Below are positions 1 to 6,603 of a stretch of 9,169 nt of DNA, one piece after another. The notes under the pieces are model-generated. The model was not told the origin of the DNA, did not search any database, and saw nothing but the letters and a program-made list of their open reading frames with translations. How positions within the stretch are numbered: position 1 is the first letter of the stretch; the number at the start of each line of letters is the position of its first letter. Origin of the DNA: Candidatus Poseidoniaceae archaeon (GTDB taxonomy: Archaea > Thermoplasmatota > Poseidoniia > Poseidoniales > Poseidoniaceae); assembly GCA_013330765.1 (NCBI GenBank), contig DUHU01000120.1, positions 1 through 9,169 of the forward strand, written 5' to 3'. The position numbers were made by a program, and so were the translations under genes.

Positions 1-663
1 CTCACCGAAGTACTCGTAGGTTCCAGAGTCAGAGTCTGCGCCCCAGAGCTTGATTTCCTGGTCGGGGCAGGCCGTGGAGTTGTGGAGATCGCCCCACTCA
101 CGGACGCCATCGTCGTCGTTGTTCGGCGTGGTCGAGTTCATGTCGAGCCCGCCCTTTTCGTGGTTGGCGAGGTCGTTCTCGCTCCAGTCGCTGAAGATCC
201 AACGGAGTTGTGCCATGGACAAGCCGCCCATGTTGGTGACGCACTGGTCGGCCGCTCCACCCTTCTTCATGACGACGGAAAGGCCGTCGATGGCCACGAC
301 GAGTTGGGTGACGGTGACGTCGGAGTTGGCGCATTCGTACACACCATCACCTTGCGCGGTGGCTTCGGACTCCTTCCAGTCCCGGCTCATGTCGCCGATG
401 TTGACGGCATCGGCATCGGTGCTGCACACCTTGGAGGCGCCTGCACCAGATCCACCGCCGGCCACGGTGACGGTGTAGTCCGCATTGGCCGCGCTGTAGG
501 CCTGGCCCCAGGCGCTGGCCACGGGGAAGACCGTGCTGCTGCCAGCAATGGCAATCGTTTGCTGTTCGGTTTCGGCTTCGCCTTCTCCAATGCAGCCGGC
601 CAATCCAGTGATCAGCAGCATGAGGACGATGGTCAAGGTGTTTGCATATGTTCCGAGTTTCAT
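1..663 (-). CDS. pstS: Phosphate-binding lipoprotein PstS (partial, 3' end beyond window)
   Basis: Extracellular phosphate-binding component of the Pst ABC importer, presumably lipid-anchored and delivering phosphate to PstC/PstA. The frame is open for 221 codons from ATG 663 to base 1 with no stop, so the C-terminal part is missing. Residues 10-20 are a hydrophobic signal followed by lipobox L21-A-G-C24, so Cys24 is the probable lipidated residue. PstS-type phosphate-site motifs follow in order: AGSST (40-44), GGGSGAG (69-75), IGDMSR (89-94), AIDGLSVVM (124-132), LSMAQLRWIF (148-157) and SDSGTYEYF (211-219). Cysteines 80, 111, 141 and 199 could form disulfides outside the cell (inference). 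AAGGAG lies 8 bases before the ATG and supports the start. The gene is divergent from the regulator-pstCAB-phoU operon and shares its intergenic region, which suggests joint phosphate control. Family assignment is near certain. Confidence 0.96.
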   Translation of the reverse strand, partial: MKLGTYANTLTIVLMLLITGLAGCIGEGEAETEQQTIAIAGSSTVFPVASAWGQAYSAANADYTVTVAGGGSGAGASKVCSTDADAVNIGDMSRDWKESEATAQGDGVYECANSDVTVTQLVVAIDGLSVVMKKGGAADQCVTNMGGLSMAQLRWIFSDWSENDLANHEKGGLDMNSTTPNNDDDGVREWGDLHNSTACPDQEIKLWGADSDSGTYEYFGE

Positions 664-671
664 GGTTCTCG

Positions 672-693
672 CTCCTTGTGGTGGCCAGCCACC
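672..693 (-). promoter_or_regulatory. pstS Shine-Dalgarno with adjacent leader hairpin
   Basis: On the minus strand, AAGGAG (672-677) sits 8 bases before the pstS ATG. Immediately upstream at 680-693 is an inverted repeat, arms GGTGGC/GCCACC with a 2-base centre (in RNA, a 5-bp stem with a 4-base loop). If the transcript starts upstream of 693, this hairpin would lie directly against the ribosome binding site. The ribosome site is well supported; a regulatory role for the hairpin is a guess. Confidence 0.55.
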
Positions 694-713
694 TCTTGAC
701 CATGGATTTGGCC

Positions 714-780
714 TCTACAGTCTATTTGTTTCTACATACATCTACATAGATAACAATAGAATACATAGATTGCCTATCTA
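714..780. promoter_or_regulatory. AT-rich divergent control region with phased TCTA/TAGA half-sites (putative operator)
   Basis: Between pstS and the regulator gene there is a markedly AT-rich segment unlike the GC-rich coding sequence around it. TCTA occurs at 714, 721, 731, 741 and 777, and TAGA at 747, 757 and 766. The sites at 721, 731 and 741 are exactly 10 bp apart, as are 747 and 757. A perfect dyad ATCTA-CA-TAGAT (740-751) is centred at 745.5, and the outer pair 731-734/757-760 is symmetric about the same point. TACATAGAT is also directly repeated (743-751, 762-770). Both divergent promoters must lie here, but I cannot place either TATA box convincingly; AAACAAATA on the minus strand (724-732) is a weak candidate for pstS. 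The layout would suit a multimeric AbrB-type repressor made by the adjacent gene. That is inference. Confidence 0.6.
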
Positions 781-807
781 CACCCGTACCATATGGAACA
801 AGCAGTT

Positions 808-814
808 GGAGGGG
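808..814 (+). promoter_or_regulatory. Ribosome binding site fixing the start of the AbrB-PhoU gene
   Basis: GGAGGGG lies 6 bases before ATG 821. The reading frame stays open upstream as far as 533, but that stretch crosses pstS and the AT-rich control region. This Shine-Dalgarno, together with the AbrB domain beginning right after Met, selects 821 as the start. Confidence 0.8.
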
Positions 815-820
815 CCTTGC

Positions 821-1840
821 ATGCCAGACGGTGAGTTTCGAAAACTTCAGGTCACCGGGGGCTCGACGATGATTGTCTCCCTGCCAAAGACCTGGGTTCG
901 AGGCAATCAACTGGGCAAGGGCGACATCGTCAGCATTGAAGAGCTCGCCACCGGCGATCTCCGCATCTCGCCAATGCAGGGGAAAGACAGCAAGACGTGC
1001 GTCAGCATCGACTGCTGCACGTTGAACGACGGATTGGCCGACCTGCTCATCGGCGCCTACCTCACAGGCACGAGCACCATTGACGTGACGTGCAAGCAGC
1101 CCATTCCTCGTGCCATACGCACGGAAATCCGGGACTTTCTGCGTGACACGCGTGGGATGGAAATCGAGGAAGACGACGACCGACGCATCCGCATCGTGTC
1201 CATCTTGAATCCTTCAGAGCTTCGGCTTCAGGTGTCCATCAATCGGATGTACATCCTCATCTCCAGTTTGGTCAACGACGCTTTCGAAGTGTTGGAGGGC
1301 GAAAGCGACGAGTTGCTTTCAGACATCCAAGACCGAGAGCGGCAAATCGATGCGCGACGTCTGTTGGTCGAACGCCAGGTGGCCTCGGCCATCAAGAACC
1401 CGTCCGTGGAGAAGGGGTTGAACGTCGACCGTTACGCTGCGGTGGAGCACGCGAACATCGCTCGGGTCTTGGAGCGCATGGGTGACCACGCCGCAAGATT
1501 GGCGTTGCTGGTGCGGGAAAACTCCCATCTTGTCAAGACAAAACCGACGGAAATGCCGCTCCAAGCCATCCCCACCTGGAGCCAAGAGTTGAAGACGCTC
1601 GTTCACAACATGTACACGAAGGACGTCAGCATCATTCACCAGGCCAAAACCTCCCTTGTGCAACTCATCGAGGACATCGAGGCGTCGGAAAGCGACCTAT
1701 GGACCGGACGAAAATCTGCAGAACGGTTGTTCTGTGAGTTTCAAATCTCGGAATCGATCCGGAGGTTGTGCGCCTACGGCATCAACTTCGCTGAGGCCCT
1801 GCTCAACATGCTCATGAACGAGCGATTAGAATCCGTGTGA
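821..1840 (+). CDS. AbrB/SpoVT-domain PhoU-type phosphate uptake regulator
   Basis: Predicted cytoplasmic DNA-binding regulator of phosphate uptake, 339 aa. Residues 6-50 form a swapped-hairpin AbrB/SpoVT domain (FRKLQVTGGSTMIVSLPKTW, then GDIVSIEE), the classic archaeal N-terminus of this family. Residues ~130-335 are helical and PhoU-like with two repeats. The first repeat keeps the PhoU metal motif ERMGDHAARL (218-227, E218 and D222). The equivalent in the second repeat (IRRLCAYGINFAE, ~313-325) has lost the acidic pair. Between them, residues ~55-130 are a linker or small extra domain of unclear fold. It is the first gene of the operon, 9 bases before pstC, and faces pstS across an intergenic region with symmetric repeats. 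Inference: it senses phosphate status through its PhoU part, perhaps through the transporter, and binds the divergent promoter, replacing a PhoR/PhoB system. The domain call is firm; the regulatory direction is unknown. Confidence 0.9.
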   Translation: MPDGEFRKLQVTGGSTMIVSLPKTWVRGNQLGKGDIVSIEELATGDLRISPMQGKDSKTCVSIDCCTLNDGLADLLIGAYLTGTSTIDVTCKQPIPRAIRTEIRDFLRDTRGMEIEEDDDRRIRIVSILNPSELRLQVSINRMYILISSLVNDAFEVLEGESDELLSDIQDRERQIDARRLLVERQVASAIKNPSVEKGLNVDRYAAVEHANIARVLERMGDHAARLALLVRENSHLVKTKPTEMPLQAIPTWSQELKTLVHNMYTKDVSIIHQAKTSLVQLIEDIEASESDLWTGRKSAERLFCEFQISESIRRLCAYGINFAEALLNMLMNERLESV

Positions 1841-1844
1841 GGTG
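1838..1844 (+). promoter_or_regulatory. Stop-overlapping ribosome binding site of pstC
   Basis: TGAGGTG contains both the regulator's TGA stop (1838-1840) and a GAGGTG Shine-Dalgarno, 5 bases before ATG 1850. The same 7-mer recurs at 5712-5718 between pstB and phoU. This points to translational coupling and supports ATG 1850 over the next in-frame ATG at 1856. Confidence 0.7.
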
Positions 1845-1849
1845 GCAAA

Positions 1850-3190
1850 ATGTCCATGCTGGAGCGGGTTTGGAAGGAGCGGACCAGATACATCCTGTTC
1901 TTTACCAGCACTTCGGTCATCCTGATCACGCTTGGGATCATCCAGACCTTGCTGTTCGAAGCCATCGCGTTCTTCTCCGAAGTCGCCAACACCCGTGGAT
2001 GGTTTTCCTTCGCCGTGAACCTCTCTGGCGTGGCCTCTGCTGCCGGCCTTGGCGCACTGATGTTGGTCGGCTGTGCGGCCCTTGAATGGCGAATGCGCGT
2101 CGATCCAAAGGTGCTGACTCGGATACCCGAGAAAGCGATGCTTCCTCCTAAATCCGCGAGGTATGTCATCGTCGTCGCTGCCCTGCTCGCGTGGGTGCTC
2201 ATCGATTCCTTCGTCCTCCGTCTTGTGCTTCTCGTGGTCCTGTTCATGTGGAGGCGCGCCGCCAACGTGTTCGTCTTGTTGCCCAACAGCAGCGCAAACA
2301 AGAGCGACAGAACGGTGCTGTATGCGCTGGTCGGCGGAGCCGTTACGGTCCTGTTTTTCAGCGCGACCAGGGACTACGGTGGAGCCTTCGGGGAGTTTTT
2401 CTTCACGACGCAGTGGACGCCAACCGGAGCATGTGCTGACCGACGGGCCCTGTGCGAAAACATGTCGTTCGGCGTGAACAGCCTGCTCTTGACCACGATT
2501 CAAGTGGCCTTTGGCGCCCTGTTTTTGGCGGTGCCGCTTGGTGTGGGTTGCGCCATCTACCTGAGCGAGTATGCTTCACCACGTCTCGTGTCGGTGGTCA
2601 AGCCGACCTTGGAGCTGCTCGCTGGCATCCCCTCTGTGGTTTACGGCTTCTTCGCCTTCATTTACATCGGTCCGCTGGTGGTCCAGTTTGGGGAATACGC
2701 CTTCGCGCAAGGCTGGATTGACGCGCCCCCAAACGTGCTGAACCCGATCAACGGGGCCATCGTCGTGGGCGTGATGATCCTCCCCCTCGTGGCCTCAATG
2801 TCCGAGGATGCTTTGCGCGCGGTACCAAACGAACTCCGCGAGGGGTCGCTCGCCTTGGGCGCCACCCGCATTGAAACCACCTTCCGCGTGATGATTCAGG
2901 CGTCGCTGTCTGGCATCTTGGCCAGCATCATTCTGGCCTTGTCAAGGGCGGTCGGCGAAACCATGGCCGTGACCTTGGCGGTCGGGACCGTCGCGGTGTA
3001 CACATCCAACATGTTCCTTCCAGCGCAGACCATGACCGCATACATCGCCCAGCGTGTTGGTGGTGACCTGCCCTTCGGAGAGATCGGTTACATGACCATC
3101 TTTGCCGTGGGCCTCTACCTCTTCGTCATCACGCTCTGCTTGAACCTGCTCGGCAACAAGGTGTTGTCCGCATACCGGGAGGCGTACTGA
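1850..3190 (+). CDS. pstC: Phosphate ABC transporter permease PstC, with extra membrane segments
   Basis: One of the two channel subunits of the Pst importer in the cytoplasmic membrane; 446 aa against roughly 300-340 for a typical bacterial PstC. Residues ~15-42 match the usual first PstC helix. The conserved core resumes at FFFTTQWTPT (183-192), then FGVNSLLLTTIQVAF and VPLGVGCAIYLSEY (~207-241). The EAA loop that docks on PstB is at 318-359 (SEDALRAVPNELREGSLALG..., then the SGILAS region). Between helix 1 and the core lie ~140 extra residues with hydrophobic stretches at ~52-79, a pair at ~104-134, and ~155-171, joined by basic loops (80-95 and 134-154). By the positive-inside rule this makes four added helices and keeps the core orientation. 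The gene ends with a 1-base overlap (TGATG) with pstA. Assignment is certain; the insert's role is unknown. Confidence 0.96.
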   Translation: MSMLERVWKERTRYILFFTSTSVILITLGIIQTLLFEAIAFFSEVANTRGWFSFAVNLSGVASAAGLGALMLVGCAALEWRMRVDPKVLTRIPEKAMLPPKSARYVIVVAALLAWVLIDSFVLRLVLLVVLFMWRRAANVFVLLPNSSANKSDRTVLYALVGGAVTVLFFSATRDYGGAFGEFFFTTQWTPTGACADRRALCENMSFGVNSLLLTTIQVAFGALFLAVPLGVGCAIYLSEYASPRLVSVVKPTLELLAGIPSVVYGFFAFIYIGPLVVQFGEYAFAQGWIDAPPNVLNPINGAIVVGVMILPLVASMSEDALRAVPNELREGSLALGATRIETTFRVMIQASLSGILASIILALSRAVGETMAVTLAVGTVAVYTSNMFLPAQTMTAYIAQRVGGDLPFGEIGYMTIFAVGLYLFVITLCLNLLGNKVLSAYREAY

Positions 3191-4902
3191 TGAAGAAGGA
3201 CATCGACCTTCTGAAGAAGCGCAACCGGAAGCGCCGCGACCTCATGGAGCGTGCCGGTTCGACCGGGCTCGCGCTTTCGGGATTCATCGGCCTGATGTTC
3301 CTCTCCGTACTCGTCTGGCAAATCGCGGTCCCGACCTTCATCGAGGGAGAGACCGGGCAGATTGAGCCTGCCTCTGAATTCATTCCTGTGTCGGAATACG
3401 TGCTGAAATGGGATCATCCAACCGTGACCGACGACGGTGCGCTGATCGGCGATCCGGTCGTGCTGGAACTCACGTGGGACGACGGCGAAACAGAGCGGAC
3501 GCACAGCATCGCGGTGACGGTGACGTCTGAACGGAACCTTCGGGAAGACATCGTGATCAACGCCTCCGGCGTCTCCACCGAAGCGGTCGAGGTCGGGAAG
3601 AAGACCAAGTTCTACATCCAGTCGAGCCTGAGGGTACCGGTCGACATCCATCAGACCTCCGGCCCGGTTCCTGCGGCGGACGAGACCGGGTCTCCTACCG
3701 TCTCTTCCTTCGTCATCAGCGCGGACGTCAGCGTGGTGGTCGACGACGGTCGCTTCGTGTCCCACCCTCTGACCATGGTGGCATGGTTGATGCTCGTGTT
3801 CGTCGTGGTGTTGCTCTCCTACCCCATGCCCGCCGTGCTTTCCGCCATGGAGGCCTTGCTGAACAGGCAAGCAACGATCAGATACACCTTCTATGGCCTT
3901 GCGGCAGGCACGCTGGTTCTGGCCGGCTTTACCCTCGAAGCGTGGCTGGGCGCAGGGTGCTGGACGGTGAGCGCTGTTGGCCTCAACAGAACGCTCCAAG
4001 GCATGGAGCGTTTGAAGTCGCAAGGACGAGACGTCATACAATTTGATCGCCTCAAGCATTCGATCACCAACCGTGAAGGCGTGTTGATGTGGTCCAGGAT
4101 GCTCCTGGTGTTCTCCACCCTGTTCATCCCCTTGCTGATCGACGTGCCTTTCCTGACCGAACGTTACCAGGACATCTTCCAGCCGTACGCGTCCGGCATT
4201 CGCTCGGCCTTCTTTGGCACCATTTGGGTCATGGGCATCGCCATGGTGGTGTCCATGCCCGTGTCCATCGGCGCAGCCATTTACCTCGAGGAGTACGCTG
4301 CGCCCACCAAGACCACGAAGTTGATTCAGGCCCTTGTGACCAACCTTGCAGGTGTTCCGTCCATCGTGTTCGGCATGTTTGGGCTGGCGATTTTCGTCAA
4401 GCAGGGCGGTATCGGACTCGGGCTTGGACCATCCATCCTCGCAGCGGGCCTCACGATGGGCGTGATGGCCATGCCAATCATTGTGCTGGCCAGCCAAGAG
4501 GCCCTACGCAGCGTGCCCACCTCCCTTCGGGAATCGGCCTACGGGGTCGGGTGCACGCAGTGGCAAGTGACCCGCGACCACGTGCTTCCTTCGGCCATGC
4601 CCGGCATCATGACCGGGAGCATCCTTGCCATGAGCCGCATCATGGGCGAAGCGGCGCCCCTTGTGGTGGTCGGTGCAGCGGCACTGGTCTTGTTCGATCC
4701 AGAACCGTTGGCAGGCCTGCTCGGCGGAAACAAGGGCTTCACCGTCATTCCAATCCAGATTTACTTCTGGACCTCAGAACCAGAACACGCATGGCACTCG
4801 ATGGCCGCGGCGGCAAGCATCACGCTGATCTTGCTGCTCGCAGCGATGAACAGCGTCGCCATCGTGCTTCGACAACATTTCCGAAAGAGGCTGAACTCAT
4901 GA
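3190..4902 (+). CDS. pstA: Phosphate ABC transporter permease PstA, with large external and membrane insertion
   Basis: Second Pst channel subunit, 570 aa, about twice the usual ~280-300. A basic N-terminus (KKRNRKRRD) precedes helix 1 (~26-47). Residues ~48-193 are hydrophilic and beta-rich in appearance and should face outside. Hydrophobic stretches follow at ~195-215, ~233-265 (long enough for a helical hairpin) and ~301-320. The standard PstA core then starts at [11 protein letters not shown] and [12 protein letters not shown] (336-370). The EAA loop is at 437-476 ([18 protein letters not shown]...[12 protein letters not shown]). GGGAGG-like GGGAGG sequence (3177-3182) lies 7 bases before ATG 3190, inside the end of pstC; the 3' end overlaps pstB by 4 bases (ATGA). 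The core call is certain. The external domain matches nothing I recognise; its position suggests contact with PstS or another surface partner (inference). Confidence 0.96.
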   Translation: MKKDIDLLKKRNRKRRDLMERAGSTGLALSGFIGLMFLSVLVWQIAVPTFIEGETGQIEPASEFIPVSEYVLKWDHPTVTDDGALIGDPVVLELTWDDGETERTHSIAVTVTSERNLREDIVINASGVSTEAVEVGKKTKFYIQSSLRVPVDIHQTSGPVPAADETGSPTVSSFVISADVSVVVDDGRFVSHPLTMVAWLMLVFVVVLLSYPMPAVLSAMEALLNRQATIRYTFYGLAAGTLVLAGFTLEAWLGAGCWTVSAVGLNRTLQGMERLKSQGRDVIQFDRLKHSITNREGVLMWSRMLLVFSTLFIPLLIDVPFLTERYQDIFQPYASGIRSAFFGTIWVMGIAMVVSMPVSIGAAIYLEEYAAPTKTTKLIQALVTNLAGVPSIVFGMFGLAIFVKQGGIGLGLGPSILAAGLTMGVMAMPIIVLASQEALRSVPTSLRESAYGVGCTQWQVTRDHVLPSAMPGIMTGSILAMSRIMGEAAPLVVVGAAALVLFDPEPLAGLLGGNKGFTVIPIQIYFWTSEPEHAWHSMAAAASITLILLLAAMNSVAIVLRQHFRKRLNS

Positions 4903-5714
4903 GCGAAGAAATTGGCGGCGAGATGGTCCCAGACTCCACCAGGGAGCTGAACATCGACGGTGAACTGGACATCATGATCGAGGATTTGGACCTCTGGTAC
5001 GGCACAAAACAGGCCTTGCACGGCGTGTCCCTGCCCATCGCAAAGAACAGCGTCACCGCCCTCATCGGCCCGTCTGGATGCGGGAAGAGCACCCTGCTTC
5101 GAACCATCAACCGAATGAACGACCTCATTCCCATTTGCAAGTATGAAGGCACCATCACCAAGGGAGACGTGGTCATCACGGACAAAGGGGCAGATTTGGT
5201 CGAATTGAGGAAGAGCATCGGGATGGTCTTCCAACGACCGAACCCCTTCCCGAAATCCATCTACGACAACGTCGCGTATGGCGTTCGCCTTCATCATCAA
5301 CCCACGCGCGATGAGTTGGACGCCATCGTCGAAAAGAGCCTCAACCGGGCTGCGATTTGGAACGAGGTGGCGGACCGCCTCCACGACCTGGGGACATCGC
5401 TTTCCGGCGGCCAACAACAGCGCTTGTGCATTGCGCGAACCATTGCGATTGAACCCGATGTGATCTTGATGGATGAGCCGTGCAGTGCGTTGGACCCGAT
5501 CGCCACAGCCGCCATCGAGGAACTGATCCTTGAGCTGAAGAAGGACTTCACCGTGGTTATCGTGACCCACTCCATGTCCCAAGCCGCACGGGTCAGCGAT
5601 TACACCGGCTTCATGTACCTTGGTCGCATGGTGGAATTCAACAAAACCGAGAAAATTTTCTCGGAACCAGACCAGGAACTCACGCAACGGTACATCACCG
5701 GACGCTTTGGATGA
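4899..5714 (+). CDS. pstB: Phosphate ABC transporter ATP-binding protein PstB
   Basis: Cytoplasmic ATPase that drives phosphate import through PstC/PstA; 271 aa, close to the normal PstB length of ~250-270. All ABC motifs are intact: Walker [10 protein letters not shown] (57-65), Q-loop FQRPNPFP (111-118, the PstB-typical form), signature LSGGQQQR (168-175), Walker B VILMDEP (188-194) and the H-loop histidine in VTHS (222-225). The C-terminus carries the usual [11 protein letters not shown] and [13 protein letters not shown] 4899 overlaps the pstA stop (ATGA), with AAAGAGG upstream at 4884-4890. The frame is open further upstream inside pstA, but PstB homology begins only around residue 22. 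A perfect 18-bp palindrome lies within codons ~250-255. Confidence is essentially complete. Confidence 0.98.
   Translation: MSEEIGGEMVPDSTRELNIDGELDIMIEDLDLWYGTKQALHGVSLPIAKNSVTALIGPSGCGKSTLLRTINRMNDLIPICKYEGTITKGDVVITDKGADLVELRKSIGMVFQRPNPFPKSIYDNVAYGVRLHHQPTRDELDAIVEKSLNRAAIWNEVADRLHDLGTSLSGGQQQRLCIARTIAIEPDVILMDEPCSALDPIATAAIEELILELKKDFTVVIVTHSMSQAARVSDYTGFMYLGRMVEFNKTEKIFSEPDQELTQRYITGRFG
5647..5664. repeat. Perfect 18-bp palindrome inside the 3' end of pstB
   Basis: CCGAGAAAATTTTCTCGG is a perfect inverted repeat within the coding sequence for residues around KTEKIFSE, ~62 bases before the phoU start. As RNA it would form a 7-bp stem with an AATT tetraloop; as DNA it is a symmetric protein-site shape with an AT core. 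Function unknown. Confidence 0.7.
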
Positions 5715-5718
5715 GGTG
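5712..5718 (+). promoter_or_regulatory. Stop-overlapping ribosome binding site of phoU
   Basis: TGAGGTG includes the pstB stop TGA (5712-5714) and a GAGGTG Shine-Dalgarno 7 bases before ATG 5726. It is identical to the element before pstC and supports both the chosen start and coupled translation. Confidence 0.7.
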
Positions 5719-5725
5719 AACACGC

Positions 5726-6394
5726 ATGCCCCCGATTCGAACAGGACTTGACGAACGCATGAAGAGCATTCAGCAGGAGCTGAAGGAATACTTTGAGGAA
5801 GCCCAGCATGTGTATGCTGATGCCATTGGTGCGTTCACGAAATTGGATTCCCAAGTGTACTCTGAAGCGAAAGCAGTCCGAGCCAAAGCGCGTGAAGTCA
5901 ACTGGGACCTTACGAACAACCTGCTGCTCATTCTCTCGCTCAATCAACCGCTCATGAAGGACCTCAGGATCGTCGCGACCTACCTGCGCGCAGTGGACAC
6001 GGTCGAACGGCTGGTTCGTCACGCGCGCGACATCGCGCGCTCGGACCGCTCCATCGACGAGAACGCGGATGAACTTCCTGACGAGATCGTGCAGCCCGTG
6101 TGTGACATGCATCGCTCGCTCAATGCCCTCATCGACATCACGGTCGAGTGCCTGACCAACGGGAGCGAAGTTCCCGGAGACGAAGTGAGGGCGTTGTGGA
6201 GCGCGGTCAAAGCATCGCACGCCGAAGCCGTGACCGCGCTTTCTGTGCTGAAATCCGATGCCATGGGCGGCAAGCACGCGCGCCTCGAGGTCGTCAACAT
6301 CGTCAACCGCGTTGACCGATCGGCCTACAACATCGTCCGTCTCAACGGCATGTGGCACCATGCGCTCAACAACGAGAACATCATCCTCGATTGA
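5726..6394 (+). CDS. phoU: Phosphate transport regulatory protein PhoU
   Basis: Cytoplasmic two-repeat helical PhoU protein, 222 aa (usual ~210-240), without a DNA-binding domain. In bacteria PhoU restrains PstSCAB and links it to the phosphate sensor; here it probably acts on the transporter or with the AbrB-PhoU protein (inference). Residues ~10-105 are repeat 1, including NNLLLILSLNQPLMKDLRIV (64-83) and the motif region VERLVRHARDIA (93-104). Residues ~120-215 are repeat 2, with its motif region NRVDRSAYNIV (194-204). Compared with the family E-R-x-x-D pattern, repeat 1 keeps E94 but has Arg98 where Asp is expected, and repeat 2 has Asn194 and Arg198, so metal binding may be weakened. It is the last gene of the operon, 11 bases after pstB. 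The nearest gene downstream is a convergent tRNA. Confidence 0.93.
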   Translation: MPPIRTGLDERMKSIQQELKEYFEEAQHVYADAIGAFTKLDSQVYSEAKAVRAKAREVNWDLTNNLLLILSLNQPLMKDLRIVATYLRAVDTVERLVRHARDIARSDRSIDENADELPDEIVQPVCDMHRSLNALIDITVECLTNGSEVPGDEVRALWSAVKASHAEAVTALSVLKSDAMGGKHARLEVVNIVNRVDRSAYNIVRLNGMWHHALNNENIILD

Positions 6395-6452
6395 GCAAAG
6401 GTTGGTTTTGCACGTTCACGAGCACAACCGGAAAGCGATGTGGTGGTGAAGG

Positions 6453-6536
6453 TGCAGGAGGCAGGATTCGAACCTGCGAACCGTTACGGACTGGGACCTC
6501 ATCCCAGCGCCTTTGACCAAGCTGGGCGACTCCTGC
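6453..6536 (-). tRNA. tRNA-Leu (anticodon GAG)
   Basis: An 84-base class II tRNA read on the minus strand. The acceptor stem GCAGGAG/CTCCTGC is fully paired. The D-arm has GCC/GGC with GG in the loop. The anticodon stem CTGGG/CCCAG encloses loop ATGAGGT, giving U33 and anticodon GAG (6498-6500). The long variable arm forms a CCG/CGG stem with a TAA loop. The T-arm GCAGG/CCTGC carries TTCGAAT. Discriminator A73 fits leucine. The genome reads ACCT after the stem, so CCA is not fully encoded and must be added afterwards. It decodes CUC/CUU. No intron is seen. It converges on phoU. Confidence 0.97.
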
Positions 6537-6560
6537 GTGCAAGCCGTCGGTCCGTCCTCC

Positions 6561-6570
6561 TGTATTTGAA
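6561..6570 (-). promoter_or_regulatory. Possible TATA box for tRNA-Leu
   Basis: The minus strand reads TTCAAATACA, an AT-rich island about 29 bases upstream of the mature tRNA 5' end, in otherwise GC-rich sequence. Distance and composition fit an archaeal box A. It departs from the consensus, and read-through from the upstream hydrolase gene is an alternative. Confidence 0.35.
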
Positions 6571-6603
6571 CACCCCGACGATGGAGTTCGGCGCAGGGAA
6601 GGC

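Noticed and set aside
533..820. N-terminal extension of the AbrB-PhoU gene to an upstream ATG
   Set aside because: It would cover the start of pstS and the AT-rich promoter region. The strong ribosome site at 808-814 and the AbrB domain beginning at once support ATG 821.
307..3530. Shared 15-base string GGTGACGGTGACGTC in pstS (~307-321) and pstA (~3513-3527)
   Set aside because: Both arise from Val-Thr-rich coding in opposite orientations, with no extended similarity around them.
3115..4497. Long open frame (460 codons) on the minus strand opposite pstA
   Set aside because: Its translation is a His/Arg/Gly/Asp-rich sequence with no recognisable domain, typical of the antisense frame of a GC-rich gene, and it lies entirely over well-supported pstC/pstA coding sequence.
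4761..5723. Long open frame (320 codons) on the minus strand opposite pstB
   Set aside because: pstB is certain from intact ABC motifs; the opposite frame has no family features and no sensible ribosome site.
6023..6040. Inverted repeat GCGCGCGA/TCGCGCGC within phoU
   Set aside because: It comes from an alternating GC run encoding an Ala-Arg-Asp-Ile-Ala-Arg segment; low complexity makes a chance origin likely.
6395..6452. Terminator between the convergent phoU and tRNA-Leu
   Set aside because: Only a TTTT run and a mismatched weak stem are present; not enough to call a terminator.
6395..6603. tRNA-Leu as an integration site for a mobile element
   Set aside because: No integrase, no duplicated tRNA end and no change in composition next to the tRNA were seen.
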